Source: an uncultured Chitinophagales bacterium (GTDB taxonomy: Bacteria > Bacteroidota > Bacteroidia > Chitinophagales > Chitinophagaceae). Taken from it: a stretch of DNA of 17,311 nt. A program made the translations under genes and the position numbers. Below are positions 1 through 7,228 of this stretch, in pieces. The stretch lies in contig CAMPIQ010000074.1 of the NCBI GenBank assembly GCA_946886475.1, positions 1 to 17,311 of the forward strand. Direction: 5' to 3'. The notes under the pieces were generated by a model, which was not told where the DNA came from, ran no database searches, and saw only the letters and a program-made list of their open reading frames with translations. Position 1 is the stretch's first letter, and each line of letters opens with the position of its first letter.

Positions 1-80
1 ACCTGGTGCCCTGCTTTGGCCAGGTAAGATGCAGCACTTAAACCTGAGAAACCCGATCCTATAATTGAAATATGCGACAA
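1..80 (-). CDS. crtI: Phytoene desaturase, N-terminal fragment (carotenoid biosynthesis), cut by the window edge
   Basis: The first 26 codons of a minus-strand gene that continues beyond position 1. The product begins MSHISIIGSGFSGLSAASYL, the FAD-binding Rossmann strand-turn-helix with GxGxxG (G8, G10, G13) typical of CrtI-type phytoene desaturases, which convert phytoene to lycopene. The start is TTG at 80-78: the codon directly before it in frame is TAA (83-81) and no ATG lies before the GxGxxG motif, so TTG is the only usual start available. The merR-type gene ends at 106, 25 bp upstream, so the two are probably cotranscribed. The fragment alone would fit other FAD-dependent amine oxidase-like enzymes. 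The CrtI call rests on the close match of this N-terminus to that family plus the carotenoid-type regulator next to it. Confidence 0.72.
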   Translation of the reverse strand, partial: MSHISIIGSGFSGLSAASYLAKAGHQ

Positions 81-81
81 T

Positions 82-95
82 TAATTTGTTTAAAT
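82..95 (-). repeat. 14-bp repeat before crtI, identical to one before the merR start
   Basis: TAATTTGTTTAAAT at 82-95 is identical to 999-1012, 917 bp away. In both places it lies directly before a minus-strand start codon: it ends 1 nt before the crtI TTG, and its last base is the A of the regulator's ATG. It could be a half operator for the regulator, since an inverted copy exists at 1025-1035, or a shared A-rich translation start region. Confidence 0.5.
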
Positions 96-105
96 ATTTA
101 TATTA

Positions 106-999
106 TTAATTAGACAATCTGGGATGCAATACGTTTTCCAGTGCTTCAACCGACCCTAACCAATTAAAAGGTTGTACCATCCTGATTTCTGAAAGAAGGT
201 CCCGATTACCCGCTATGAATATTTTTTTATTGAAAATTCTCTTTAGTTCTTTCAGATATGCTTCTGTTTTCTCCGGATCATCGTTATGAACCATAAATAA
301 GAGCAGGTTGGCCGGCTTCCTTGCCCTGATGGTGTGCCTGACTGAGGCAAGTGGCACATTTGCACCAAGGTACACTGATGCACATCCTGACGACCTTATA
401 AAATAATGCGCCATCAACAATCCTATTTCATGAAATTCCGCTTCCGGCAAGAACAAAATCCATGGAGCCAGATCAGTACCGGGTGAAGGAAGATAATCTA
501 TGGCAGTAAGGATTTTCTGCCTGATGAGGTTACTAAGGAAATGTTCCTGGGCTGGAGGAATACTTCTGTCGGACCACATTAATCCCACCCTGTCCAGTAA
601 AGGATACAGAACCTTTTGATACGCTGCTTTCATCCCGTATTTTAAAATACAATGGGCAAATACTTTTTCAAAACCCTCTTCGTCATAGTTTAAACCGGCA
701 CTAACCAATTGGGATATGAAAGTTTCTTCCATTCCCGGCTGGTCCTTACCGGCATAAAGATTTGTTATCAGCTTATTAAGTTTCTGGTCGGTTAACCGCG
801 AAAGCTCAGAAACTTTTTTATCCGATTTACTAAGTGTAACAATATTTAAAAGCCGCCTCAGTTGTTCACCATCATAATACCTCGTATTTCCCTCCGACCT
901 GATGGGCTTAAGTGCATTGTACCTTTTTTCCCAGATACGTATGGTATGAGGTTTTATTCCGGAAAAACGGCTAAGCTGGGAAATAGAAAAGAGATTCAT
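106..999 (-). CDS. MerR-family regulator with cobalamin-binding domain (CarH/LitR-like photoreceptor)
   Basis: Transcription factor of 297 aa. Residues 1-70 form a MerR-type winged helix-turn-helix (ISQLSRFSGIKPHTIRIWEKRY, then the NTRYY wing). Residues about 90-170 are the helical bundle and 175-297 the B12-binding Rossmann domain. The residues that hold adenosylcobalamin in CarH are present: W142-x9-E152-H153 (the Wx9EH motif) and E188-F-H190, the ExH motif with the lower axial histidine. Their spacing is close to that of Thermus CarH. Known members repress carotenoid genes in the dark and release DNA when light breaks the Co-C bond. The gene sits between crtI, probably its operon partner, and a divergent hydroxylase gene, with a palindrome just upstream at 1002-1035. 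Light sensing is inferred from the motifs. CarA-like proteins can retain a B12 domain yet act without B12. Confidence 0.88.
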   Translation of the reverse strand: MNLFSISQLSRFSGIKPHTIRIWEKRYNALKPIRSEGNTRYYDGEQLRRLLNIVTLSKSDKKVSELSRLTDQKLNKLITNLYAGKDQPGMEETFISQLVSAGLNYDEEGFEKVFAHCILKYGMKAAYQKVLYPLLDRVGLMWSDRSIPPAQEHFLSNLIRQKILTAIDYLPSPGTDLAPWILFLPEAEFHEIGLLMAHYFIRSSGCASVYLGANVPLASVRHTIRARKPANLLLFMVHNDDPEKTEAYLKELKRIFNKKIFIAGNRDLLSEIRMVQPFNWLGSVEALENVLHPRLSN

Positions 1000-1001
1000 A
1001 A

Positions 1002-1035
1002 TTTGTTTAAATTTATGGGCATTTATTTAAACAAA
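1002..1035. promoter_or_regulatory. 34-bp imperfect palindrome, probable operator of the MerR/CarH-like regulator
   Basis: Perfect 11-bp arms TTTGTTTAAAT (1002-1012) and ATTTAAACAAA (1025-1035) share one symmetry axis, at 1018.5, with an inner ATG/CAT pair (1015-1017 and 1020-1022). That makes 14 of 17 symmetric positions complementary. The element lies in the 105-bp gap between the divergent regulator and hydroxylase genes and touches the region just before the regulator start. One arm recurs before crtI (85-95). Position, symmetry and recurrence fit an autoregulatory operator. Binding itself is inference. Confidence 0.6.
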
Positions 1036-1060
1036 CAAAAATTAATTCATATCCTTACAA
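1032..1060 (-). promoter_or_regulatory. Possible Bacteroidota-type promoter for the MerR-family regulator
   Basis: On the minus strand a TTG (1060-1058) is followed after 18 nt by TTTGTTTG (1039-1032), one mismatch from the Bacteroidota -7 box TAnnTTTG. Transcription would then start near 1025, inside the palindrome, so a bound regulator would block its own gene. The match is modest in AT-rich DNA. Confidence 0.3.
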
Positions 1061-1068
1061 ACTATTGA

Positions 1069-1076
1069 GACCTTTG
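1069..1076 (+). promoter_or_regulatory. Possible -7 box for the hydroxylase gene
   Basis: GACCTTTG differs from TAnnTTTG at one specified base and lies about 30 nt before the ATG at 1105, leaving a leader of about 22 nt. No TTG was found at the expected -33 distance, so this is weak. The palindrome lies about 33-66 bp upstream of this box. Confidence 0.25.
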
Positions 1077-1104
1077 TAAGTAACGTTTTAATTGCAATAA
1101 ACTA

Positions 1105-1926
1105 ATGGCTGAGCTTCCGGATCTTTCAGAACCCTTATGGTTTGGCATTACCACGCTGGTCATTTTCATGGTGGTATTTCTAAGATATATTTTGATCGCA
1201 GGTTTATTCCACTGCATTTTTTATATCTGGTTTCCTTCCAGATGGCAGGAAAAAAAGATCAGCGCCCGGGCCTATCCCAAAGCCCAGTTAAGAAAGGAGG
1301 TAGGCTGGAGTATCATTACGGCATTGATCTTTGCTTTGGCCGGAAGTGCCTCCGCCATTTTATGGCAGAAAGGCTGGTTAAAAGTATATACCGATTTGGC
1401 CGGCTATACCTATTACTGGTTGCCATTAAGCCTGTTTATTTCCTTATTTCTTCATGAAACTTATTATTACTGGGTGCACAGGTGGATGCACCATCCCGGA
1501 ATTTTTAAGGTAGTGCACAAAGTGCACCATGAAAGTAATATCACCTCTCCATGGACGGCTTTTTCTTTTCACCCAATAGAAGGATTGTTACAGGCTGTTT
1601 TTCTGCCCTTATTACTGTTGGCGCTGCCCGTCCATTTATATGTATTATTGTTCCAGTTAACGCTTATGACTTTCAGCAGTGTGATAAACCATCTTGATAT
1701 TGAAATCTATCCCAAAAAATTCCAGGATCATTTTTTAGGCAAATGGCTGATCGGTGCATCACACCACTCCCTCCACCATAAACAGTTTAAATACAATTAT
1801 GGTTTGTATTTCACCTTCTGGGATAAATGGAAGCGTACAGAAAGCCCTTTATACAGAAAATTGTTTGAGGATAAAACCGCCAATAAAAAAAAGGTTAGTG
1901 CGAAGGGTGCAGATGGGATTCAATGA
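1105..1926 (+). CDS. Fatty acid hydroxylase / sterol desaturase superfamily membrane protein
   Basis: Membrane-bound di-iron oxygenase of 273 aa. Hydrophobic segments lie near residues 12-42, 68-87, 104-118 and 160-190. The histidine clusters of the superfamily are in order: H117...H125-x3-H129-H130, H138-x2-H141-H142, H156, H196 and H220-H221-x2-H224-H225. Such enzymes hydroxylate or desaturate lipids, sterols or carotenoids using O2. It is longer than the usual ~150-170 aa bacterial CrtZ carotene hydroxylase, so it is not called crtZ. Divergence from a carotenoid-type regulator, with a shared palindrome between them, makes a light-induced carotenoid or membrane-lipid hydroxylase the likeliest role, but the substrate cannot be read from the sequence. 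The C-terminus (about 255-273) is basic and low complexity. Its last 32 nt overlap a convergent small ORF. Confidence 0.85.
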   Translation: MAELPDLSEPLWFGITTLVIFMVVFLRYILIAGLFHCIFYIWFPSRWQEKKISARAYPKAQLRKEVGWSIITALIFALAGSASAILWQKGWLKVYTDLAGYTYYWLPLSLFISLFLHETYYYWVHRWMHHPGIFKVVHKVHHESNITSPWTAFSFHPIEGLLQAVFLPLLLLALPVHLYVLLFQLTLMTFSSVINHLDIEIYPKKFQDHFLGKWLIGASHHSLHHKQFKYNYGLYFTFWDKWKRTESPLYRKLFEDKTANKKKVSAKGADGIQ

Positions 1927-2095
1927 TATTCCCCAGTCGCACCAGTAAGCCAGTATCTACTTCATCAGCACATTTCCAGTTATTCCCCTGGTTGTACACA
2001 ATATATTCGGCATTTGTACCGGATATCAGAAAGGTCTTATTATTTAAAGAAGAAATTTTATAATTCTCACCAAGAGCAATGGCTTCAAATTCCAT
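1895..2095 (-). CDS. Small hypothetical protein, 66 aa
   Basis: The ORF encodes a soluble-looking 66-aa protein with mixed composition (MEFEAIALGENYKISSLNNK...), no membrane segment and no known motif that I recognise. Its residue pattern (alternating hydrophobic strand-like segments around LISGTNAEYIVY, then a C-terminal helix) looks like real protein rather than a shadow frame, and outside the 3' overlap no other gene occupies this DNA. It starts with ATG preceded by a pyrimidine-rich stretch and lacks a clear ribosome binding site. It converges on the hydroxylase gene, overlapping its 3' end by 32 nt. Function unknown. Confidence 0.5.
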   Translation of the reverse strand: MEFEAIALGENYKISSLNNKTFLISGTNAEYIVYNQGNNWKCADEVDTGLLVRLGNIIESHLHPSH

Positions 2096-2394
2096 ATTGA
2101 AAAAGAAAGGTTTAATTCTAAAATGCCTGTCATTATATATGCATTTATATCCATCGTGTTCCGGAAGCAGATAAATAAAATGGTTTCGGCTGGCACTGCA
2201 GCAAGTTATGAAGAACAGCCACAGGTTCAGCAGCTTTTTATTTCATTTAAGTAATTCTTCTTAACATGATACATGTAGATACCAGGAATTTATCCCGCAC
2301 CTCTTAGGATAAGCTATGATTTTTACCGCATGGCCATATTCCTTTTCACATAATTTTCTCAATCAACACAATAAAATTTGGCTATCTTCTTTGC
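2096..2394. other. Intergenic stretch without a convincing gene
   Basis: About 299 nt between the small ORF and the secreted protein gene. The only intact reading frame of note is a 43-codon plus-strand ORF (2123-2254) with no recognisable features. No hairpin terminator, tRNA-like structure or clear promoter was seen. Confidence 0.5.
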
Positions 2395-3177
2395 GTGAAA
2401 TCATTTTTGGCCATTTTAGTTTTTGTATCTATTTCCATTTCTACTCCGGCACAAAACCTTACTGGTTTCTGGAAAGGAAGTTTGCGTATGGGAGGTGGAT
2501 GCTTTACTGAAAATAATATTGAGCTTCAGCTCAACTTTATTGGCGATAGTGTTTACGGAGATTCGTACCAGTATGAGAATATCAATTATTATGTAAAGAA
2601 AAAAATAACCGGCCGTTATAACCGCACTACCCGCAAGCTAACCATCCATGAAACCATTGTATCAACCTTCCATATACATCCTCATTGTACCATATGCGTG
2701 AAAAATTTTTATCTCTCCTACCGCAAAGAGGGTAAGAAGGAAATTCTCACAGGTGATTGGGATGGAAAAGTGTTAAATACAAATATCAATTGCAGTACAG
2801 GTCCTATTACTCTTTCAAGGGCGGCAGAATCAGATTTTAAAGAGATCCCTGAAATACTGGTTGATACCGGTACCCTTCGTCTTGACTTTTATGATAATGC
2901 CCAGGTGGATGGAGACTCCATTACCGTATTGCTAAATAAAAATGTAGTGGTCTCAAATCAAATTTTATCCACCCGGCCTATCACCATTTACGTTGTGGTA
3001 GATCTCAATAAGCCATTCCAGGAATTGGAAATGGTAGCTGAAAACCTTGGATCCATCCCTCCTAATACAGCCATGCTCATCATTTCGGCAGGCACAAAAA
3101 AATACCAGCTGTTTCTTACTTCCACAGCTACTAAAAGCGCTATGGTGAGGTTTGTATATGACAAATCAGACAGATAA
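2395..3177 (+). CDS. Secreted protein of unknown function with an N-terminal GxWKG-type domain
   Basis: 260 aa read from a GTG start at 2395. This start gives a clean Sec signal peptide (K2, hydrophobic core about 4-17, likely cleavage after TPA/Q near residues 19-20). The next in-frame ATG lies beyond it and would destroy the signal, so GTG is preferred. Mature residues about 22-145 begin NLTGFWKGSL, reminiscent of small beta-barrel, lipocalin-like domains. They include an H-x-H-x2-C-x2-C stretch (HPHCTIC) that could form a disulfide or bind metal. Residues about 160-260 form a second beta-rich domain (LRLDFYDNAQVDGDS..., LGSIPPNTA). I recall similar domain pairs in Bacteroidota proteins of unknown role, but cannot name a family. 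It stands alone between the small ORF and ligD. A periplasmic or surface location is inferred. Confidence 0.8.
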   Translation: MKSFLAILVFVSISISTPAQNLTGFWKGSLRMGGGCFTENNIELQLNFIGDSVYGDSYQYENINYYVKKKITGRYNRTTRKLTIHETIVSTFHIHPHCTICVKNFYLSYRKEGKKEILTGDWDGKVLNTNINCSTGPITLSRAAESDFKEIPEILVDTGTLRLDFYDNAQVDGDSITVLLNKNVVVSNQILSTRPITIYVVVDLNKPFQELEMVAENLGSIPPNTAMLIISAGTKKYQLFLTSTATKSAMVRFVYDKSDR

Positions 3178-3352
3178 CATACTCATCAGCAATGCCCCCG
3201 GCTATTCTCAAGGTTTACCCACACTCTTCTTTTTTTTATGTGAAAAGCTGTGCATTAAGGTGGATAAGTTATAAATCATTATCATTCAATAATATATCAC
3301 AGGCCAATTAAGAATATGCTGGAGGTGGCATTTATTTTTTGTAATATGAAGT

Positions 3353-5464
3353 ATGGGTCAGACGAAAAAAAAGGTTTCTAAAGGGAGAACTGAGCAGAGA
3401 AAATTGCCTTCTTTAAAGAAATTGCCTGCAAAAAAATCAAAGACTGATAAAAATTATGCAAACCAAATAGTGCTTGATATACAGCCCCGTAAAAACTTCT
3501 CAAGCATTATTGAGATCATCAAAAGAAATCTTCCAGGGGGCCTGAATGCTAAAATGCCCCTGAACATCAAACCAATGCTGGCAACACTGATAGCAGAGCC
3601 TTTTACGGATACAAACTGGCAATTTGAATTGAAACTGGATGGTTACAGAACCCTTGCTTACCTGAAAAATGGAACCGTTGATATCAGGTCAAGGAACAAC
3701 AATTCTTTCAACCAAAAATTTAAATCCATTCATGATGAATTGAAACAATGGAATATCAATGTTGTTGTGGATGGGGAGATCGTGGTTTTGAATGAAGATG
3801 GACGACCTGATTTTAACAGCATACAGCAATGGGATAAATTGAAGGAAGGGCAACTTGTATTTTATGTGTTTGATATTCTCTGGCTCGACGGTGTTGCTCT
3901 CATGGGTCTTCCATTATATCAAAGAAGAGAAATACTAAGACAGGTAATGCCTGATTCCGGAACTATCAGGTATAGCGACCATATTGATGATGTTGGAAAT
4001 GATTTTTTCGAGATCGCAAAGAAAAATAACCTGGAAGGCATCATTGCCAAGAGAAAGGATTCAATTTATATACCGGATGCCCGGGTGAAAACATGGTTCA
4101 AGATAAAAATAGAGGAAAGACATGAAGCTGTTATTTGCGGTTACTCCAAAAATAAAGACAGTGACCGTCTATTCAGCTCTTTGGTTCTTGGTGTGTATAA
4201 GAACGGACAACTTATTTACATTGGACAGACCGGTACGGGTTTCACTGACAAATCAACACTTGAGCTGATGAACAAAATGAAACCCCACATTACAAAAACA
4301 TGTCCTTTTGAGGAAGAACCGGCAATAGGCAAACCAACTGTATGGTTAAAGCCATTCCTGGTATGTGAAGTAAAGTATACTGAATTGACCAGAGAAGGAA
4401 TTATGAGGCATCCATCTTTTCAGGGGCTGCGGGAAGATAAAACTGCATTTGAATTAAATACAGAAGAATCAGATAGCTATCAAAAAACTGATGAATCAAA
4501 GAAAGAATCGAACCGGGAATTGATCAGTACAACAAAGGAAGACCAGGTGATCAATGTAAACGGTCATGAGCTGAAACTTTCTAATCTAAAAAAAATATAT
4601 TGGCCGGCCAGTGCCGGAATACGCGGGAAAGCTGTATCAAAAGGCGACATGCTCAGGTATTATTATGAAATGGCTGATTACATAATGCCCTATATGAAAG
4701 ACCGCCCTCAATCTTTGAACCGTTTTCCCGATGGCATCAATGGTGAAAGCTTTTATCATAAGAACATGGGAGGAAAAGTTGATAAATGGCTCAATACTTT
4801 TAAGCGTTTCAGCGAATCAAATGGAGAGCCAAAAGATTTTCTTATCTGTTCGGATACTGCATCACTGATATATATGGCCAACCTGGGCTGCATTGAAATG
4901 AATCCCTGGCACTCGCGGGCACAGTCACCCTTATATCCGGACTGGAGTGTAATTGATCTGGATCCTGGCGCCATTTCTTTTGAAAAAGTAATTGAGACCG
5001 CGCTGGTAGTGAAAGAAATTTTAGATAGCCTGCAGGTAGTTTCCTATCCAAAAACTTCCGGCTCAACAGGACTGCATATTTATATTCCTCTTGGTGCGAA
5101 ATATAATTATGAACAGTCAAAACAACTGGCCGAACTTATTGCCAACCTTGTTCATGAAGAATTACCTGCATTTACCAGTCTTGTACGGAATCCAGCTAAA
5201 CGTAAGGATAAAATTTATATTGATTATTTGCAAAACCGGCCGATCCAAACCATTTGTGCGCCCTATTCTATCAGGCCCAAACCAGGAGCAACGGTTTCTG
5301 CACCCTTGCATTGGTCGGAAGTGAAGAAAGGTTTAAAGATGCAGGATTTCAATATGGATAATATGGCTGAAAGAGTACGTTCGGAAGGTGATCTTTTTGA
5401 GGGTGTCATGCATAAGGGGATAGACCTTAATAAACTTCTTAAGGGACTTACAAGTCTGATATAA
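3353..5464 (+). CDS. ligD: ATP-dependent DNA ligase LigD, ligase plus polymerase domains, no phosphoesterase domain
   Basis: 703 aa. Residues about 68-370 are an ATP-dependent DNA ligase: motif I is KLDGYR with the adenylated lysine K94, E142 follows in VDGEIV, and EGIIAKR (228-234) and WFKIKI (248-253) are later nucleotidyltransferase motifs. A linker (about 370-398) leads to an archaeo-eukaryotic primase-type polymerase domain, about 400-700. It has catalytic D535-L-D537, H575 in SGSTGLHIYIPL and D624. LigD seals double-strand breaks by non-homologous end joining with Ku, filling ends before ligation. The usual N-terminal 3'-phosphoesterase domain is missing. In its place are about 65 residues, the first 33 rich in lysine (KKK, KK, KKSK). 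The ligase-polymerase order resembles the Bacillus form. No ku gene is in the window. The gene stands alone. Confidence 0.93.
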   Translation: MGQTKKKVSKGRTEQRKLPSLKKLPAKKSKTDKNYANQIVLDIQPRKNFSSIIEIIKRNLPGGLNAKMPLNIKPMLATLIAEPFTDTNWQFELKLDGYRTLAYLKNGTVDIRSRNNNSFNQKFKSIHDELKQWNINVVVDGEIVVLNEDGRPDFNSIQQWDKLKEGQLVFYVFDILWLDGVALMGLPLYQRREILRQVMPDSGTIRYSDHIDDVGNDFFEIAKKNNLEGIIAKRKDSIYIPDARVKTWFKIKIEERHEAVICGYSKNKDSDRLFSSLVLGVYKNGQLIYIGQTGTGFTDKSTLELMNKMKPHITKTCPFEEEPAIGKPTVWLKPFLVCEVKYTELTREGIMRHPSFQGLREDKTAFELNTEESDSYQKTDESKKESNRELISTTKEDQVINVNGHELKLSNLKKIYWPASAGIRGKAVSKGDMLRYYYEMADYIMPYMKDRPQSLNRFPDGINGESFYHKNMGGKVDKWLNTFKRFSESNGEPKDFLICSDTASLIYMANLGCIEMNPWHSRAQSPLYPDWSVIDLDPGAISFEKVIETALVVKEILDSLQVVSYPKTSGSTGLHIYIPLGAKYNYEQSKQLAELIANLVHEELPAFTSLVRNPAKRKDKIYIDYLQNRPIQTICAPYSIRPKPGATVSAPLHWSEVKKGLKMQDFNMDNMAERVRSEGDLFEGVMHKGIDLNKLLKGLTSLI

Positions 5465-5727
5465 AACAATCACCTTTCTTATTGGACATGTGCAGCTTTT
5501 TGGCCTTGGATCACGGGTTGTTAAATGAAATATTGAAATATTTTTCAGGTGGATAAGATCAAAAAAGCAGACATGCTGACCTTATCAAAATAACATTCTC
5601 AGACACATTAAAACATGGTTGCCCTTCCCTGCAGAAAGATGACGGATATTTTTCAAAGTTGAAATTGCCGGGGTCATAATCTTAATACGGGATCAATCAC
5701 CTGGATTGTCAACCTGATATATACGCT
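5465..5727. other. Intergenic region downstream of ligD and of the AI-2E transporter gene
   Basis: 263 nt between convergent gene ends. It contains only weak AT-rich hairpins, for example around AAATATTGAAATATTT near 5528-5545, and none with a convincing stem plus T-run. No ORF, repeat or RNA gene was recognised. Confidence 0.4.
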
Positions 5728-6810
5728 TCAGCTAAACCATTTCTTTACTTTGGTTATGATGGAACCGCTTTTTTTCTTCTCCTGTCCTATAAGGAAACCA
5801 TAAGGTTTCAAAGGTTCAATATGATCGCAAATAATCTTTGTGATCCCCAGCAGTGGAATAGCAAGCACCATACCCGGTATGCCCCAGATAAGTTCCATTC
5901 CCACTATGCCTGCAATGGTAAACAATGGATTTATGCTCACGCCCTTGCCTACCACCAGAGGTTCAAGAATATAGGTTTGAAGAAATTGTACGGTAGCATA
6001 GGTGATCAACACACCAATGATCATTGATGTACTGCCTCCCTGCATTACAACAGCAACTATGGTTATGGCGTTACCGGTGAGATTTCCAACAAATGGAACG
6101 ATCTCCAGCAAACCACAAAGTATGGCAAAGAACACTGCATTTTTTACTCCAACAATTGAAAAGCCAATACTGTACATGATCCACAGACAAAGGATCATCC
6201 ATGCAAGTCCGGTAATGTACTTCTGCGCTACTTCACTTGCTTCATCCATAATGGTAGTGGCATTCTTTCTATTGGCCGCAGGCACAAGCATCAAAACAAA
6301 TTTTTTGAGGTGCAATCTGAAATACAGAAATAGAAATACATAAACCAGGGTTAGTATCAGATCTGTGATAAAACCTCCCAGGCCTGATAATAAACCTGTA
6401 ATCATGGTGGATATCTGTCCGCCCCCATTTTGTTTTTGCTCTGCAATGATCTGATCCTGTTTTTGAATGGAGATACCGAATTTCGTGCTTACATAATTCC
6501 TTAGCTCATCTATCTTTTGGCTGATATTGTCTTCAATCTGTGCAGAGTTCTTTGATACATCGGATATCTGCCATGCGAAGATGGTGATTACTGCGGCAAT
6601 CAATGCCATCAACAACAATGTAGAAACTGTAACTGCCCATCCCCTGCCCATCCCCCATTTTTCTAACCTGAGCGAAAGAGGCAGGAACAACATGGCGAAT
6701 ATGGCACCAAAACTAAGAGGAACCAGAAAGGGTTTTGCGTACACCAGTACAATGATCAGCAATACAATAAAAGCAAGTATTTTAATAGATCTTGTCAGCC
6801 TGTCATTCAT
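5728..6810 (-). CDS. AI-2E family transporter (PerM-like permease)
   Basis: Multi-spanning inner-membrane protein of the AI-2E transporter family. I take the ATG at 6810 ([12 protein letters not shown], 360 aa). The ATG just before it (6813) is equally possible, and a further upstream extension to 6855 would add a Cys-rich stretch unlike the family. Typical features: two N-terminal helices (about 9-45), a helix near 58-80, a soluble segment (about 82-135, rich in Q, K and I), then about five more helices. The conserved LEIVPFVGN segment, the [16 protein letters not shown] motif and [14 protein letters not shown] near the C-terminus are present. Members are proposed exporters. The founding AI-2 role does not hold for all, and the substrate here is unknown. 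It is divergent from the thioredoxin gene across about 80 bp. Confidence 0.85.
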   Translation of the reverse strand: MNDRLTRSIKILAFIVLLIIVLVYAKPFLVPLSFGAIFAMLFLPLSLRLEKWGMGRGWAVTVSTLLLMALIAAVITIFAWQISDVSKNSAQIEDNISQKIDELRNYVSTKFGISIQKQDQIIAEQKQNGGGQISTMITGLLSGLGGFITDLILTLVYVFLFLYFRLHLKKFVLMLVPAANRKNATTIMDEASEVAQKYITGLAWMILCLWIMYSIGFSIVGVKNAVFFAILCGLLEIVPFVGNLTGNAITIVAVVMQGGSTSMIIGVLITYATVQFLQTYILEPLVVGKGVSINPLFTIAGIVGMELIWGIPGMVLAIPLLGITKIICDHIEPLKPYGFLIGQEKKKSGSIITKVKKWFS

Positions 6811-6875
6811 CATTTGAAGATATATAATAAATCTGCAGACATGGCAACAAACCACCTCTGGTACAATCTATGTAT

Positions 6876-6883
6876 TACCTTTA
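6876..6883 (+). promoter_or_regulatory. Possible -7 box for the thioredoxin gene
   Basis: TACCTTTA matches TAnnTTTG at all specified bases but the last, and ends 8 nt before the ATG at 6892. That would leave almost no 5' leader. No clear -33 TTG was found. Confidence 0.25.
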
Positions 6884-6891
6884 AAAAAATC

Positions 6892-7188
6892 ATGACAAGT
6901 TTTGGTGATATGATCAGTTCTGGCAAACCTGTATTGGTTGATTTCTTTGCCACGTGGTGCGGACCATGTAAAACAATGGCCCCGGTTCTCAAACAGATCA
7001 AGGATGAAGTGGGTGACAAGGCTGCAATACTTAAAATAGATGTTGACAAGAATCCTGCTGTAGCCCAACAATTTGGGATACAAGGTGTACCAACCTTCAT
7101 ACTTTTCAAAAATGGAGAGGTGAAATGGAGACAATCTGGTGTGATCCCGGCAAATATGCTGATCAATTTAATAAATCAACACCAATAG
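6892..7188 (+). CDS. Thioredoxin family protein, small cytosolic
   Basis: 98 aa from the ATG at 6892 ([20 protein letters not shown]). An in-frame ATG at 6814 would add 26 residues absent from thioredoxins and overlap the divergent gene's promoter region, so the inner start is preferred. It shows the full thioredoxin fold signature: strand PVLVDFFA, active site WCGPCK (residues about 23-28) with the redox cysteine pair, the D-V-D-K-N-P strand end and the cis-proline loop GVPTF, followed by [13 protein letters not shown] and a C-terminal helix. It should reduce protein disulfides in the cytoplasm, as it lacks a signal peptide. The neighbours (AI-2E permease divergent, idi convergent) suggest no special partner. 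Short ~100-aa thioredoxin paralogues are common in Bacteroidota. Confidence 0.93.
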   Translation: MTSFGDMISSGKPVLVDFFATWCGPCKTMAPVLKQIKDEVGDKAAILKIDVDKNPAVAQQFGIQGVPTFILFKNGEVKWRQSGVIPANMLINLINQHQ

Positions 7189-7228
7189 AAGTGCAGAGCT
7201 TGGGCAGGAGCGGACGAGTATATTCTTA

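Noticed and set aside
1013..1024. The palindrome as an RNA hairpin or terminator for the regulator
   Set aside because: It lies upstream of both divergent genes and lacks a T-run after the stem in either direction, so an operator is more likely.
2123..2254. 43-codon plus-strand ORF in the gap after the small hypothetical gene
   Set aside because: No recognisable domain, no promoter or ribosome binding site. Its length is within chance for this composition.
3226..3240. T-rich tract after the secreted protein gene as a terminator
   Set aside because: No complementary stem precedes the T-run.
5500..5610. Hairpins downstream of ligD (AAATAT/ATATTT and GATAAG/CTTATC pairs)
   Set aside because: Stems are short and AT-rich or have long loops, with no following T-run, so not called terminators.
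5821..6817. Several plus-strand ORFs of 68-113 codons opposite the AI-2E transporter
   Set aside because: They are antisense shadows of a conserved membrane protein, with no independent features.
6811..6855. N-terminal extension of the AI-2E transporter to position 6855
   Set aside because: The added residues are Cys-rich, precede a natural family start at MNDRL, and would cover the divergent thioredoxin promoter region.
6814..6891. Upstream start of the thioredoxin gene
   Set aside because: It would add 26 residues not found in thioredoxins. The ATG at 6892 gives the normal length.
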